Shown here: positions 26,986-35,934 of the stretch, piece after piece
How the letters are laid out: the number at the start of each line of letters is the position of its first letter
Position numbering within the stretch: the first letter of the stretch is position 1
Source: Methanolobus sp.
GTDB taxonomy: Archaea; Halobacteriota; Methanosarcinia; Methanosarcinales; Methanosarcinaceae
Length of the DNA stretch: 64,000 bases
NCBI RefSeq assembly: GCF_030682845.1
Contig: NZ_JAUXNK010000031.1
Coordinates: forward strand, 22,018 to 86,017
Direction of reading: 5' to 3'
Translations under genes and position numbers: made by a program
The notes under the pieces: generated by a model
The model's input: the letters and a program-made list of their open reading frames with translations, nothing else
What the model was told of the DNA's origin: nothing
Database searches by the model: none

Positions 26986-28902
26986 ATGGAACGTAAGGAA
27001 TTCAGAGAGCTAACCCCTGTGGAAGATGCAAGAAAACTGGTAAGCCGCATAAAAGTACTTCCTGGAATCGAATATATAAATGTCGGCAATGCTGTCGGGC
27101 GCATTCTGGCTGAAGATGTGCTCTCAGGTGTTGATGTGCCTGCATTTAACCGCTCTGTGAAGGATGGTTACGCCCTGCGCGCCAAGGACACTTACAAAGC
27201 AACAGAGCCGGAACCTGTCGCCCTCAGACTGACAGCATCCATACCTGCAGGCTGTGCTGACAGGTTCTTTGTTAATGACGGGGAAACCATAGAAATCTCA
27301 ACGGGTGCGCCCATCCCGGAAGGTGCTGATGCGGTCATAATGGTGGAGCAGACGAAACAGACAGAAGATACTGTACTAATCTATCAGCCGGTGCACATCG
27401 CAGAGAACATCATGCGCGCGGGTTCGGATATAATGAAAGGAGAGCGTGTGCTCAGGAAGAATACCCGCATCGGTTCAAGGGAGATAGGAGTGCTGGCATC
27501 CATCGGCAAAATGGAAGTTCCTGTAAAGAAGCTTATCGTGGGCATTATTTCAACTGGTGACGAGCTTATCGAACCGGGAGAGGAGCTAAAGCCAGGAAAG
27601 ATATTTGATGCAAATTCCTATGCCATAGCCGCAAATGTAGAAGAATGCGGCGCAATACCCAGAATGTACGGCATTGTCCCGGATGAAGGTAAATTGATGG
27701 AAGAAGCACTTGACAGGGCGATAAATGAATGCAACATTGTCCTGACCTCTGGCAGTACTTCAGCCGGAATCGGCGATATCATGTATAGGATCATAGAGGA
27801 TAAGGGAGAAACACTTACTCATGGCATTGCCATCAAACCCGGGAAGCCGGTCGTCATCGGGATGATCAATGGGGTTCCCACAATCGGGCTGCCCGGGAAT
27901 CCGACCTCGGCACTCAGCATATTCAACGAGTTCGTGGCACCGATCATATATAATTCGCTTGGTGTCGCGCCGTCGTTTAAGACAAAGGTAGCGGCGGTAA
28001 TGGGAACAGGCATCCGCTCAGGAGGGCGCGAGGAGTTGTTCCCTGTGGGAGTGGTACGTGGCAGGGCATATCCTGCGGATAAGACCTCAGGTGCCATTAC
28101 AACCCTTGCAGATGCTGACGGCATTATCGAGATAAAGGCGCAGACAGAGTACATAGAGGCAGGCAGTCCGGTAGAGGTCACAATGTTCGGTAATGCCAGA
28201 AGCCCGGACCTTATGTTTGTTGGCGGGCAGTGCCCTGGTGTGGATCTGCTTGAGGACATGACCGGAAAAATGATCAGGACGCTAAACATGGGATCCAGCG
28301 CAGGGTTCACCGCAATTGCAGGGGGCACCACTGATATTGCAGGCGTCAACATGCCTGGTGCAGAAGGAGAGTATAACCTTCCGGTCATTATGAAAATGGG
28401 CCTTACCCGCGTTGTGCTTGTCAAAGGATACAGGCGCGAACTCGGACTTATCTTCCGCCCCGGGAAGGGGGTGGCAGAACTTGGGGATTTGCCCGGCCTG
28501 CGCCTGATCAACAGGAACCGGGGCTCAGGGACAAGGGCTATACTGGACATGGAGATAGGAAGGCTGGCGGCACAGAAGGGCATTTCCAGGGCGGAACTTA
28601 CAAAAACCATTGAAGGCTACAACTCCGGATCAAAGACACATCGTTCTGTATGCGATGCGATAAAGGACGAAAGAGCAGATGTGGGGTTTGGCCTGAAGGC
28701 TGCGGCTGAGGAAGCAGGGCTTGCATTCATTCCTGTGACGGAAGATGAGTTCGATTTTGTGATACGCAAAGATGTAATGGATACCCCGGAGATCAAATCG
28801 TTCCTTTCAGTATTGAGCTCGCATGAATTCTCAGAGAGACTTCCTGCAGGATTACGTACCTATGAGAGAACCGGTGAGACCATATCGCTGCCTGAAATGT
28901 AA
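26986..28902 (+). CDS. MoeA-like molybdopterin molybdotransferase fused to a PBP-like domain
   Basis: MoeA-type proteins insert molybdate or tungstate into adenylylated molybdopterin. The 638 residues are two parts. Residues 1-405 are MoeA: VPAFNRSVKDGYALRA near 46, GAPIPEGADAVIMVEQT near 106, ISTGDELIEPGE near 187 and the MoCF stretch LTSGSTSAGIGD near 252. Residues about 410-638 are a LysR-substrate-binding/PBP-like domain with GSSAGFTAIAGGTTDIAG, NRNRGSGTRAILD and HRSVCDAIKDERADVGFG. This fusion occurs in other archaea; the extra domain may sense or hold an oxyanion or cofactor, which is inference. Confidence 0.88.
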   Translation: MERKEFRELTPVEDARKLVSRIKVLPGIEYINVGNAVGRILAEDVLSGVDVPAFNRSVKDGYALRAKDTYKATEPEPVALRLTASIPAGCADRFFVNDGETIEISTGAPIPEGADAVIMVEQTKQTEDTVLIYQPVHIAENIMRAGSDIMKGERVLRKNTRIGSREIGVLASIGKMEVPVKKLIVGIISTGDELIEPGEELKPGKIFDANSYAIAANVEECGAIPRMYGIVPDEGKLMEEALDRAINECNIVLTSGSTSAGIGDIMYRIIEDKGETLTHGIAIKPGKPVVIGMINGVPTIGLPGNPTSALSIFNEFVAPIIYNSLGVAPSFKTKVAAVMGTGIRSGGREELFPVGVVRGRAYPADKTSGAITTLADADGIIEIKAQTEYIEAGSPVEVTMFGNARSPDLMFVGGQCPGVDLLEDMTGKMIRTLNMGSSAGFTAIAGGTTDIAGVNMPGAEGEYNLPVIMKMGLTRVVLVKGYRRELGLIFRPGKGVAELGDLPGLRLINRNRGSGTRAILDMEIGRLAAQKGISRAELTKTIEGYNSGSKTHRSVCDAIKDERADVGFGLKAAAEEAGLAFIPVTEDEFDFVIRKDVMDTPEIKSFLSVLSSHEFSERLPAGLRTYERTGETISLPEM

Positions 28903-28970
28903 CGATTGTATGGGAGAATTGGGATTTATCGGGAAATCTTTTTTAGTTTAGCACGGTATTGTAGGTGCAA

Positions 28971-30062
28971 ATGAGCATAAACGAAGAAATAACATCAGTA
29001 GAAGAAGAAATCAGGAAAACGCCATACAATAAGGCTACTTCCTTCCATATCGGTAGGCTTAAGGCCAAACTTGCCCGTCTGCGCGACGAGGTAATCAAAA
29101 GGGCATCCAGCAAATCAGGAGGAGAAGGATACTCCGTCAGAAAGTCAGGCGACGCCACCGTTACCCTTGTAGGTTTCCCTTCAGTTGGTAAATCCACGCT
29201 GCTGAACAAGCTCACCGGCGCCAATTCAATGGTGGGCGCCTATGACTTCACTACACTTGACGTCATCCCCGGTGTGCTTGAATACAAGAACGCGACGATC
29301 CAGATACTGGACGTGCCGGGGCTTGTAAAAGGTGCCGCAAGCGGGCGCGGGCGCGGCAAGGAAGTTATTGCGGTGGTAAGGAACTGCGACCTTGTGGTGT
29401 TCCTGATGGATGTGTATCATCCTCAGCACTACCAGGTGCTCACCCAGGAGCTTTACGATGCCGGCATACGCCTCAACCAGAAGCATCCGGACGTAGTTAT
29501 CAAAAGACAGGACCGTGGAGGTGTGACCATCAGCAGCACCGTTGACCTGGAAATGCCTGATGAGCTCATCAAAACCATCCTTGGAGAATATAAGATCCAT
29601 AACGCCCATGTGCTGGTGAGAGAAAGTATCAACGTAGACCAGCTCATTGACGTGATCATGGAAAACAGGGTGTATGTACCAGCTGTCGCCGTGATAAATA
29701 AAGTGGATATGGCAGATGAATACGTACTGAACAAATGCAAGAAGGAATTCCCTGATGCAACCTACATATCTGCAGATAAGGAAAAGAACCTGCAGGAAGT
29801 AAGGGATGTCATCTACGATGCCCTGGACTTCATACGAATATACCTGAAACCCCAGGGAGAGCCCGCAGACCTCGAGGAGCCTCTAATAGTCCGCAGCGGT
29901 ACGACCATCGGGGATATCTGTGACCGATTGCACCGTGATTTCAGGAGAAAGTTCAGGTATGCCCTTATATGGGGCACTTCCGCAAAACATCCAGGCCAGA
30001 GAGCAGGCCTTGACCACGTCCTGCACGACAAGGATCTTCTTACCCTGATAATAGCAAAGTGA
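28971..30062 (+). CDS. DRG-family GTP-binding protein
   Basis: Obg/DRG-type GTPase, probably linked to translation, as in eukaryotic DRG1/2. The roughly 363 residues have an N-terminal helical region, G1 GFPSVGKSTLL near 68, a switch region, G3 DVPGLVKGA near 115, G4 NKVD near 243 and a C-terminal TGS domain (about 290-363). I prefer ATG 28971; GTG 28965 is two codons earlier. Upstream TTTTTTAGTTTAGC is AT-rich. Ends 56 bp before tRNA-Gln. Confidence 0.93.
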   Translation: MSINEEITSVEEEIRKTPYNKATSFHIGRLKAKLARLRDEVIKRASSKSGGEGYSVRKSGDATVTLVGFPSVGKSTLLNKLTGANSMVGAYDFTTLDVIPGVLEYKNATIQILDVPGLVKGAASGRGRGKEVIAVVRNCDLVVFLMDVYHPQHYQVLTQELYDAGIRLNQKHPDVVIKRQDRGGVTISSTVDLEMPDELIKTILGEYKIHNAHVLVRESINVDQLIDVIMENRVYVPAVAVINKVDMADEYVLNKCKKEFPDATYISADKEKNLQEVRDVIYDALDFIRIYLKPQGEPADLEEPLIVRSGTTIGDICDRLHRDFRRKFRYALIWGTSAKHPGQRAGLDHVLHDKDLLTLIIAK

Positions 30063-30118
30063 GCATAGTTTTGCATAACAAATAAGTACCATTATGCATT
30101 TATTGTGCTGATCAACGT

Positions 30119-30191
30119 AGTCCTGTAGGGTAGTGGTCAATCCTTTCGGCCTTTGGAGCCGAAGACCGTGGTTCGAATCCGCGCAGGACTA
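30119..30191 (+). tRNA. tRNA-Gln (TTG anticodon)
   Basis: Acceptor arms AGTCCTG and CAGGACT pair fully. Anticodon stem TCGGC/GCCGA encloses CTTTGGA with anticodon TTG. The T arm holds GGTTCGAATCC and the discriminator is A. CCA is not encoded and there is no intron. Confidence 0.93.
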
Positions 30192-30916
30192 CTAATATAT
30201 TTTACATATTTCTAGTTTTTGAATGTAATTTTGCTTCATGTGTCATCGGTTAAGAAGAGAATTGAACTTATCGTTTTAATTTAGTTAACAGTTGGTAAAA
30301 ATTCGAACCTTTAATAGACAGGAACATGGTATTGATTTCATGAAAAGTGACCATAATTTACGTCAGATATATGGTATAAAATCGATAGCATACAGGCAAA
30401 AAAATCTCTTTAACCGATGACCAATGGAATCCTCCTCAAAAGCGACAGATATCCTTTTCAAGAGCCCAGGCCTTGAAGGCAATTCATTGTCTGCAATCTT
30501 CAGATAACATTCCATGAATAAAGGTTTGGACATAACAATCCCTTTTATCGCGAGCTTATTTAACCAGATCTGATGGCAACTATTCAGTCCTGCTGGCTCC
30601 CACAAATACCCTTAATTAACAGATGTTTTCAATCACAGAGGATCATCGATAAGTGATTTTTGTAATCAGATACGGGTCCGGATGTTGTCCTTGCAGGCAA
30701 GGGCATATTTACCCTGTGGAACTGTACATCCAACTAAGGCTATTTGACCTCACCCTCTTATCATGCATATACTCCGACCCAATGCATCCTCTTTTACTTA
30801 AAGGCTATTGATGACAATCTCGGGTTTTACACAAGCTACATCCCTGATAGCAAAAAAGATAAAACTATCCAGAACATAAAATAAGGTACTAATTATTAAA
30901 ACCTGGGTATGAAAAT
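30192..30916 (+). other. Gene-poor stretch without a confident gene
   Basis: About 725 bp between tRNA-Gln and the next gene. The longest frame is 80 codons on the minus strand (30363-30605), with a part reading ECYLKIADNELPSRPGLLKRI that faintly recalls an ACT domain, but it has no family-length match and no clear start. A-rich sequence ahead of 30917 can serve as promoter. It may be a decayed gene. Confidence 0.4.
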
Positions 30917-31891
30917 ATGAAAATCCAAATATTTGCTATTCTTATCCTCCTGTCATTCTCACTCGGCTGCGTTTCAACAGAGAATGTTCTTGCTGAAGCG
31001 CCTTCAGAGAATATTGTTAAACCGAATGCTTCAGAATACATTCAGGTCGATGAGGACACAGAGGATATCCCGATAGATGAGACCAAGGAGGAACATCCAA
31101 ACACATCTCCATCTTCCAATGAAACTATAAGGGTAGGAGCTTTTAACGTCCAGGTATTCGGAACGACAAAAGCTTCAAAGCCTGAAGTAATGGCAGTCCT
31201 GGCAAACATAATCAGGACCTACGATATAATAGCCATCCAGGAGATCCGTGACAGCTCACAGACCGCCCTTCCAAAGCTTCTGGACCAGGTCAACTCCGAC
31301 GGCTCGCAATATCAATACGTTGTAAGTGAAAGGCTTGGCAGGACCACAAGCAAAGAGCAATATGCCTACGTGTACAACAGTAATACCGTGCAACTCACAG
31401 GAGATCCGCATACCTACCCCGAACCCGAGGGCACAGATCCTTTCCACAGGCAGCCATATATCGCAACTTTCAAGGCAGTTGATGGGAACTATGACGCTGT
31501 CCTCATCGTGATCCACACGGACCCGGATGAGGCCACCGAGGAAATAAATGCTCTGGCTGATGTACTGAACTACACTCAAATACTCTACCCTGACGAAGGT
31601 GACTTCATTCTCATGGGAGATCTCAACGCCGATGGTTCCTACTTTAAAAAAGGCTCTACGTCAACTCTCGATGGATACTACTGGCTCATCGATAACAGCC
31701 AGGACACCACCACCAAATCCACAAATTATACATATGACAGGATCATCCTCACGGATACCTCTGACCTGTATGGCCAGTATGGTGTGCACAGGTTTGACCT
31801 GGAATACAATTTGACGGAAGAGCAGACAGTGGCAGTGTCAGATCACTATCCCGTGTTTGCTGAGTTTTTAGTGAATGAGGATAAGGATTAA
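30917..31891 (+). CDS. Secreted DNase I-like endonuclease/phosphatase lipoprotein
   Basis: Member of the endonuclease/exonuclease/phosphatase (EEP) superfamily. The 324 residues begin with a signal peptide and lipobox SLGC at about residues 15-18, then an acidic Ser/Glu-rich linker to about 70. The fold follows: VGAFNVQVFG near 77, catalytic IAIQEIRD near 107, VIHTDPDEA near 200, MGDLNADG near 235 and SDHYPVFAEF near 312. It is presumably anchored outside the membrane, so extracellular DNA or phosphoesters are possible substrates. The common catalytic His is in VIHTDP. A terminator overlaps the stop codon. Confidence 0.85.
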   Translation: MKIQIFAILILLSFSLGCVSTENVLAEAPSENIVKPNASEYIQVDEDTEDIPIDETKEEHPNTSPSSNETIRVGAFNVQVFGTTKASKPEVMAVLANIIRTYDIIAIQEIRDSSQTALPKLLDQVNSDGSQYQYVVSERLGRTTSKEQYAYVYNSNTVQLTGDPHTYPEPEGTDPFHRQPYIATFKAVDGNYDAVLIVIHTDPDEATEEINALADVLNYTQILYPDEGDFILMGDLNADGSYFKKGSTSTLDGYYWLIDNSQDTTTKSTNYTYDRIILTDTSDLYGQYGVHRFDLEYNLTEEQTVAVSDHYPVFAEFLVNEDKD

Positions 31892-31919
31892 GTGGAGTTC
31901 TCTGGACTCCGCTGCTTTT
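31891..31919 (+). terminator. Terminator of the DNase I-like gene
   Basis: AGTGGAGT (31891-31898) pairs with ACTCCGCT (31906-31913), with one G-T wobble, over a 7-base loop, then GCTTTT. Confidence 0.65.
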
Positions 31920-32069
31920 CAAGCTCATAGGATACAAGGTACTTTGACTTTACAAAGTAGCTACTAATCCAATACCTCAGAATACGATTCCTGCAATCAC
32001 AATAGCAAACATCATTGTGGCATATATAGAAGTGCGGCTTTAGTTGAGGATGGGCAACTTCCCATATAA

Positions 32070-32573
32070 TTACAACTCTCCCTTTAATTCCTCACTATCC
32101 CTGCATTTGCAAAAGTCGCACAAGGCCAGCTCAACACCTGACTGTTTGTTCCTGACAGGACAATAATACTCACCTCCCTGAGATGTGATCATCAGCCCGC
32201 CGGGGAAGATCATCCCTGGAGGATGTATCGTCCGTTTTGCGACAAGCGCAAGATAGGGAATGACCACAGCCACAAAACGGAGGAATGCTCTTTGCCGGGG
32301 GTTACTTTTATTGTTCTGCTGGCTTATCCTTGTAAGCAGGTCCCTATGCTCTTCGTCGTCTACAGGCTCGGCCTTATCTGATGTTTTGCAGGTCCTGAGC
32401 TCCTGGAAAGCCTCGTACAGGTAAGTGAAATAATCAGAGGAATAGGCTTTCCTGTACTTCTCGGGCAGGTCCTGCACGCTGTCAACGACTGCGGCTCGGG
32501 CAAGGCAGATATCCTCGTTCGATATTTTCCGGGCTTCTTTTTGCAGGGCATTCAGTAGGTCTGTGGAATCCAT
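32070..32573 (-). CDS. DUF2115 (UPF0305) family protein
   Basis: A 167-residue soluble protein of unknown function resembling the methanogen family DUF2115. The N-terminal 90 residues are helical. The C-terminal part, PPGMIFPGGLMI...YYCPVRNKQ...LCDFCKCRD, has four cysteines spaced as a possible metal site (C-X..-CDFCKC). No signal peptide. Family assignment is from memory of the CPVK(D/N)KQ and FCxC pattern. Confidence 0.7.
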   Translation of the reverse strand: MDSTDLLNALQKEARKISNEDICLARAAVVDSVQDLPEKYRKAYSSDYFTYLYEAFQELRTCKTSDKAEPVDDEEHRDLLTRISQQNNKSNPRQRAFLRFVAVVIPYLALVAKRTIHPPGMIFPGGLMITSQGGEYYCPVRNKQSGVELALCDFCKCRDSEELKGEL

Positions 32574-32670
32574 TTCAACGAATGTATTTCCTTAATTATA
32601 GATATACCTTAAAGACATGAGTGAAAATCCATCTTTTACCACCCGTATTTAGTCATCCTTTTGGAACCTA

Positions 32671-33270
32671 TCACTTATATGCGACAGCTGCGGCTCTGCA
32701 GTGAGACGCCACAAAGGCAGATACAGGACCATACATGTCCTGTGTGCAAAAGATGATGCTCTTCACACCATATCCACCCCGGAGCTCGATGGTATGATAT
32801 TTTGGATGGAACATGACCTTGCGGACATTATTCCACCTGAGAACCTGATCCTGCCTGCCCGCCGCCATCATGCCTGCACCTGCGGCAGTGGGATTGCGGC
32901 TCAGCAGTCCCATGACGATAAGCAAGACATTAGCCACGCGGTTCCGGGACTTCTGTGCTTTCCTGGTTAATATCCTGACACCTTTCTCATCTACGGAGTA
33001 TGATAGCATGTACCTGTTCCCATAGTAGATGGAAATGAAGAAACCTGTCAGCAGGAAAAGCAGAAAGACCATGAAAAGGAAATATCCGAATCCGGAAGTA
33101 TTGGTGTCATCAGTAAGAAGGGAACCATCCATCAATGAAGGGAACAAAATTAGGAACACGATCATACCCGTGAACAAAAAAGCAACAGCCAAGGCCCTCA
33201 CAACTTCAAGCATGATGAAACGGTTTGTGAGAATACTGACATCGATATCCCATTCAATGCTGTTTTTCAT
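32671..33270 (-). CDS. Unknown two-helix membrane protein
   Basis: A 199-residue protein with two hydrophobic segments, about residues 23-47 and 63-83, then a soluble C-terminal region of about 115 residues with a Gly/Ala-rich loop (NPTAAGAGMMAAGR). The C-terminal beta-strand pattern (VLRWNNVRKVMFHPKYHTIELRGG) recalls PH-like domains of small bacterial membrane proteins, a weak resemblance. Divergent from the gene at 33426, sharing an intergenic region with four short repeats. Confidence 0.65.
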   Translation of the reverse strand: MKNSIEWDIDVSILTNRFIMLEVVRALAVAFLFTGMIVFLILFPSLMDGSLLTDDTNTSGFGYFLFMVFLLFLLTGFFISIYYGNRYMLSYSVDEKGVRILTRKAQKSRNRVANVLLIVMGLLSRNPTAAGAGMMAAGRQDQVLRWNNVRKVMFHPKYHTIELRGGYGVKSIIFCTQDMYGPVSAFVASHCRAAAVAYK

Positions 33271-33330
33271 GATCAGGCTATGTTAAGAAAACATTAAATC
33301 GTTTCCTGTTAAATTATGATTGGTAATGAG

Positions 33331-33376
33331 ATATCAATATAGATATCAATAAGTGATGTCAATGAATAATATCAAT
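33331..33376. repeat. Four ATATCAAT direct repeats, candidate operator array
   Basis: ATATCAAT occurs at 33331-33338, 33343-33350 and 33369-33376, with ATGTCAAT at 33356-33363. Start-to-start spacing is 12, 13 and 13 bp. The array lies between divergent genes starting at 33270 and 33426, where a regulator of either could bind. An inverted ATTGAT follows near 33388. Confidence 0.6.
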
Positions 33377-33425
33377 GAACGAGAAGTATTGATGAGGCTA
33401 TAGGTAATAGTTACAGGTGGTAATA

Positions 33426-33782
33426 ATGCAGGAAGATATACAGGTAAATGACGTGAAGGGGTTCCAGCCAAGGTCGGTCCGTTATGCAAAACAGATGGAT
33501 GAGGCTTTTGGGGAAGGTCTTGCCGGATTCTATAATGCGGTCTGGGCAGACAGGGAAGGAGGGCTTTCAAAGAAGGACAAACATCTCCTGGTATTTGCAA
33601 TCGCCTGCTCTAACCTTAAGACAGAGAGTGCCGTCAAGATACTCCAGAGGCTCAAGAAGTTCGGGGCGACTGCCGAGGAGATCAAGGACGCGATGATGAT
33701 AGCGGCATGGACCGGAGGCATCCAGAACTTCACGGACGTATCACCGGACATGCTCAGGGAAATGGAAAGGCTGGGATTCTGA
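33426..33782 (+). CDS. Carboxymuconolactone decarboxylase-like (AhpD-fold) protein
   Basis: A small all-helical AhpD-like protein of about 118 residues. The core reads LSKKDKHLLVFAIACSNLK and LKKFGATAEEIKDAMMIAAWTGG, family-typical. Only one cysteine is in the usual active-site position, so the CxxC pair needed for thiol peroxidase activity is missing; catalytic role unclear. ATG 33426 has GGTGG upstream. It sits downstream of the repeat array at 33331. Confidence 0.82.
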   Translation: MQEDIQVNDVKGFQPRSVRYAKQMDEAFGEGLAGFYNAVWADREGGLSKKDKHLLVFAIACSNLKTESAVKILQRLKKFGATAEEIKDAMMIAAWTGGIQNFTDVSPDMLREMERLGF

Positions 33783-33805
33783 GCCAGCCGCTTTTTCAGG
33801 CAGGG

Positions 33806-34087
33806 TCATATTATCAGGCCGAGAATATACCTTCCGAAGAGATATATCTGCAATAACAGTATCAGAGGCATCCCAATCTTAAATGTCATGTGACGTGTCT
33901 TATGGCGGAAGTACTGCATTCCGGCAATCGATCCGATGCTTCCTCCAATGATAGCCCATAGGAAGAGAGTCTTCTCCGGTATCCTGCTGCCACGTTTTTT
34001 GGCTTTTTTCTTGTCTTTGCCCATCAGGTGAAAGGCAGCAATGTTCACAGCCATAAGGTAAAGGAGAACTAACACTGAGATATCCAT
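33806..34087 (-). CDS. DUF1294 family membrane protein
   Basis: A 93-residue membrane protein. Three hydrophobic segments lie at about residues 4-21, 40-56 and 72-90. The conserved loop RIPEKTLFLWAIIGGSIGS and the motif RHKTRHMTFKIGMP are typical of DUF1294. Function unknown. Convergent with the gene at 33426. Confidence 0.88.
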   Translation of the reverse strand: MDISVLVLLYLMAVNIAAFHLMGKDKKKAKKRGSRIPEKTLFLWAIIGGSIGSIAGMQYFRHKTRHMTFKIGMPLILLLQIYLFGRYILGLII

Positions 34088-34291
34088 GACCTTAGATTTA
34101 TAACATTGTTTTTAAATTTTTCCGGTTAAGGTTTTACATGCCATTTAAGCAACTGTGATTAACAGTCACAGCCATCAATATAGAAACCCGCTCAGCAGGC
34201 AATACTTTTATTAATCAGAGACATCACCATTAAATTGAGATACTATAGTATCATTAGTAAGATAGCAATATTCAAATGGTAGGTGGCACTC

Positions 34292-34705
34292 ATGAAAAGT
34301 AAATGGTTATTGTTTATTATATTGATCGCACTTGTGATGGGATCCGGGTGCGCGGATGATCAGACAGAAGCAGATGACATGACGGAAGGACAGGCACAGA
34401 CACCGGCAGACGAACAGGAGGTCAGCGAAGCACCTGTGTCAGCTGTTGAATCCGCGAAATATATGGCAAGTATGGAGTTTTATGGCTTCGTACCCCCAGA
34501 GGTGGAGATAAACAGGGGAGACGCGATCACCTGGAGAAATAACAACAAGCAAAAAGTATATACATTTATCAGTGACGACGGGCTCTTCGATGATCAGGAG
34601 ATAAAGTACGGAAACACATTCCACCACATCTTTGAGAGCAGCGGGACATACACATTCAGCATCGCAGACACTCCTGATATGACCATGACCGTAAATGTAA
34701 GATGA
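34292..34705 (+). CDS. Cupredoxin-like lipoprotein lacking clear copper ligands
   Basis: A 137-residue lipoprotein from ATG 34292 with TAGGTGG upstream. Signal peptide and lipobox MGSGC at about residues 16-20, then an acidic linker to about 55. The domain reads FYGFVPPEVEINRGDAITWRNNN, KYGNTFHHIFESSGTYTFSI and MTMTVNVR, a plastocyanin-like beta sandwich. The family usually has HT in the first loop and CxxHxxM near the end; here the corresponding stretches are KVYTF and TFSIADTPDM, with no Cys or His. Copper binding is therefore doubtful. Confidence 0.78.
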   Translation: MKSKWLLFIILIALVMGSGCADDQTEADDMTEGQAQTPADEQEVSEAPVSAVESAKYMASMEFYGFVPPEVEINRGDAITWRNNNKQKVYTFISDDGLFDDQEIKYGNTFHHIFESSGTYTFSIADTPDMTMTVNVR

Positions 34706-34736
34706 AAGTTGATAGTATCTGTTTTAAACATACTTA

Positions 34737-34758
34737 GAGGCCATTCTTAGATGGCCTC
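34737..34758. terminator. Hairpin between convergent genes
   Basis: GAGGCCAT (34737-34744) pairs perfectly with ATGGCCTC (34751-34758) over a 6-base loop. Placed between converging genes ending at 34705 and 34790; it could end both. Confidence 0.6.
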
Positions 34759-34789
34759 GATAATTACATGATCTAATTTCAATCTTCTT

Positions 34790-35188
34790 TCAATTCTCTT
34801 TTTTGAAATCAAGGGATATGGAGTTCATGCAGAACCTTTCGCCTGTGGGCGCAGGACCATCATCGAACACATGACCCAGATGGCTTCCACACCTGCTGCA
34901 AAGCACTTCTATCCTCTTCATAAAATAGCTGTTGTCCTCATGCCGTACAATGCGGTCCTCAGAAATAGGTCTTGTGAAACTTGGCCATCCCGTGCCGGAG
35001 TCATACTTTGATTCCGAACTGAAAAGTTCCTGTTTGCATGCAGCACACAGATAAGTGCCCTTTTCCTTGGAATTGTAATACTTGCCTGTAAATGCTGGTT
35101 CAGTGCCTTTTTGCCTCAAAACCAGATACTTGTCCTTGGAAAGTATCTGTTTCCACTCATCTTCTGATCTCTTGATTGTTTCTGGCAT
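34790..35188 (-). CDS. msrB: Peptide methionine-R-sulfoxide reductase MsrB
   Basis: Reduces methionine-R-sulfoxide in damaged proteins. The 132 residues include zinc-site pairs CAAC near 48 and CSRC near 97, GTGWPSF near 67, HLGHVFDDGP near 103 and the catalytic Cys in RFCMNSISLDF near 120. No signal peptide, so cytoplasmic. Single gene, start marked by AAGGGG-like sequence upstream. Confidence 0.95.
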   Translation of the reverse strand: MPETIKRSEDEWKQILSKDKYLVLRQKGTEPAFTGKYYNSKEKGTYLCAACKQELFSSESKYDSGTGWPSFTRPISEDRIVRHEDNSYFMKRIEVLCSRCGSHLGHVFDDGPAPTGERFCMNSISLDFKKEN

Positions 35189-35435
35189 ATCCTAACCCCT
35201 TCATTAGTTCGAACTACCGGGAGCGGCATTGGAAACATTTCAACCGGACTCCCCTTTCAGGCTGGAAAGAAAATTCTCAGCCATTGAAAGTGGCGGATAT
35301 AGAGATAAATAAATAACGATAACATTAGTTTAATAATTAGATAAGTATAAATATTAGTACAAAGCAATAAATATTGAGAAAACAAAATCTCATTGATAGT
35401 TTTAAGCTCCAGTCAGGATAGAATGCCAGGGGGGT

Positions 35436-35768
35436 ATTAATACCGAATGGATTGCATACTATGAAGAGAACAGGAAGCAAGCATTGTCCCTGATTGGGAA
35501 CATGCCGCTTTCCACACGATACAGGAGAGAACTTGACCTGTGGATCAACCATTATCTGGACCCTTTTGTCCTTAACAGGGCAGTAGCATCAAGAAAGCGG
35601 GATTCTGCAGATCCGTTTGCCCTGATCCGCACGGAAGCCGAAAAAGACCTTGAATTCACCGTGCTCAACGCCACAGGAAGGGACAGGAGCGGAGGAGACA
35701 TACTCCTTATGGAAAGTAATCTTTTATTGCAGTTCAATATGCTGCTATCACACATCAAAACATCCTGA
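35436..35768 (+). CDS. Small unknown protein, start codon uncertain
   Basis: The frame is open from 35406 to the stop at 35768, but the only standard start codon before the conserved-looking core is TTG 35484. The upstream codons give INTEWIAYYEENRKQA, which looks like genuine protein. GGGGGG directly precedes ATT 35436, so a rare ATT start is possible; otherwise TTG 35484 gives 94 residues. The core RYRRELDLWINHYLDPFVL and ASRKRDSADPFALIRTEAEKDL is helical and charged. Function unknown. Confidence 0.55.
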   Translation: MNTEWIAYYEENRKQALSLIGNMPLSTRYRRELDLWINHYLDPFVLNRAVASRKRDSADPFALIRTEAEKDLEFTVLNATGRDRSGGDILLMESNLLLQFNMLLSHIKTS

Positions 35769-35934
35769 TAGCTCCGGGGGAAGTTGTTCTCTTACACTTC
35801 CCTTTGAAGATTTATTCAGGTTTGATAGGACCACAAACGTGAATCTATAGTCTGACACGGATATTGGAGCTGTTTTTTAATCCAACGCCTCCAAAAACAA
35901 CGCATTTATGAACCTTCAGGACTATTTTATTTAC

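Noticed and set aside
30363..30605. 80-codon minus-strand frame with a faint ACT-like stretch
   Set aside because: No credible start, no complete domain and no neighbour support; described only as part of the gene-poor stretch.
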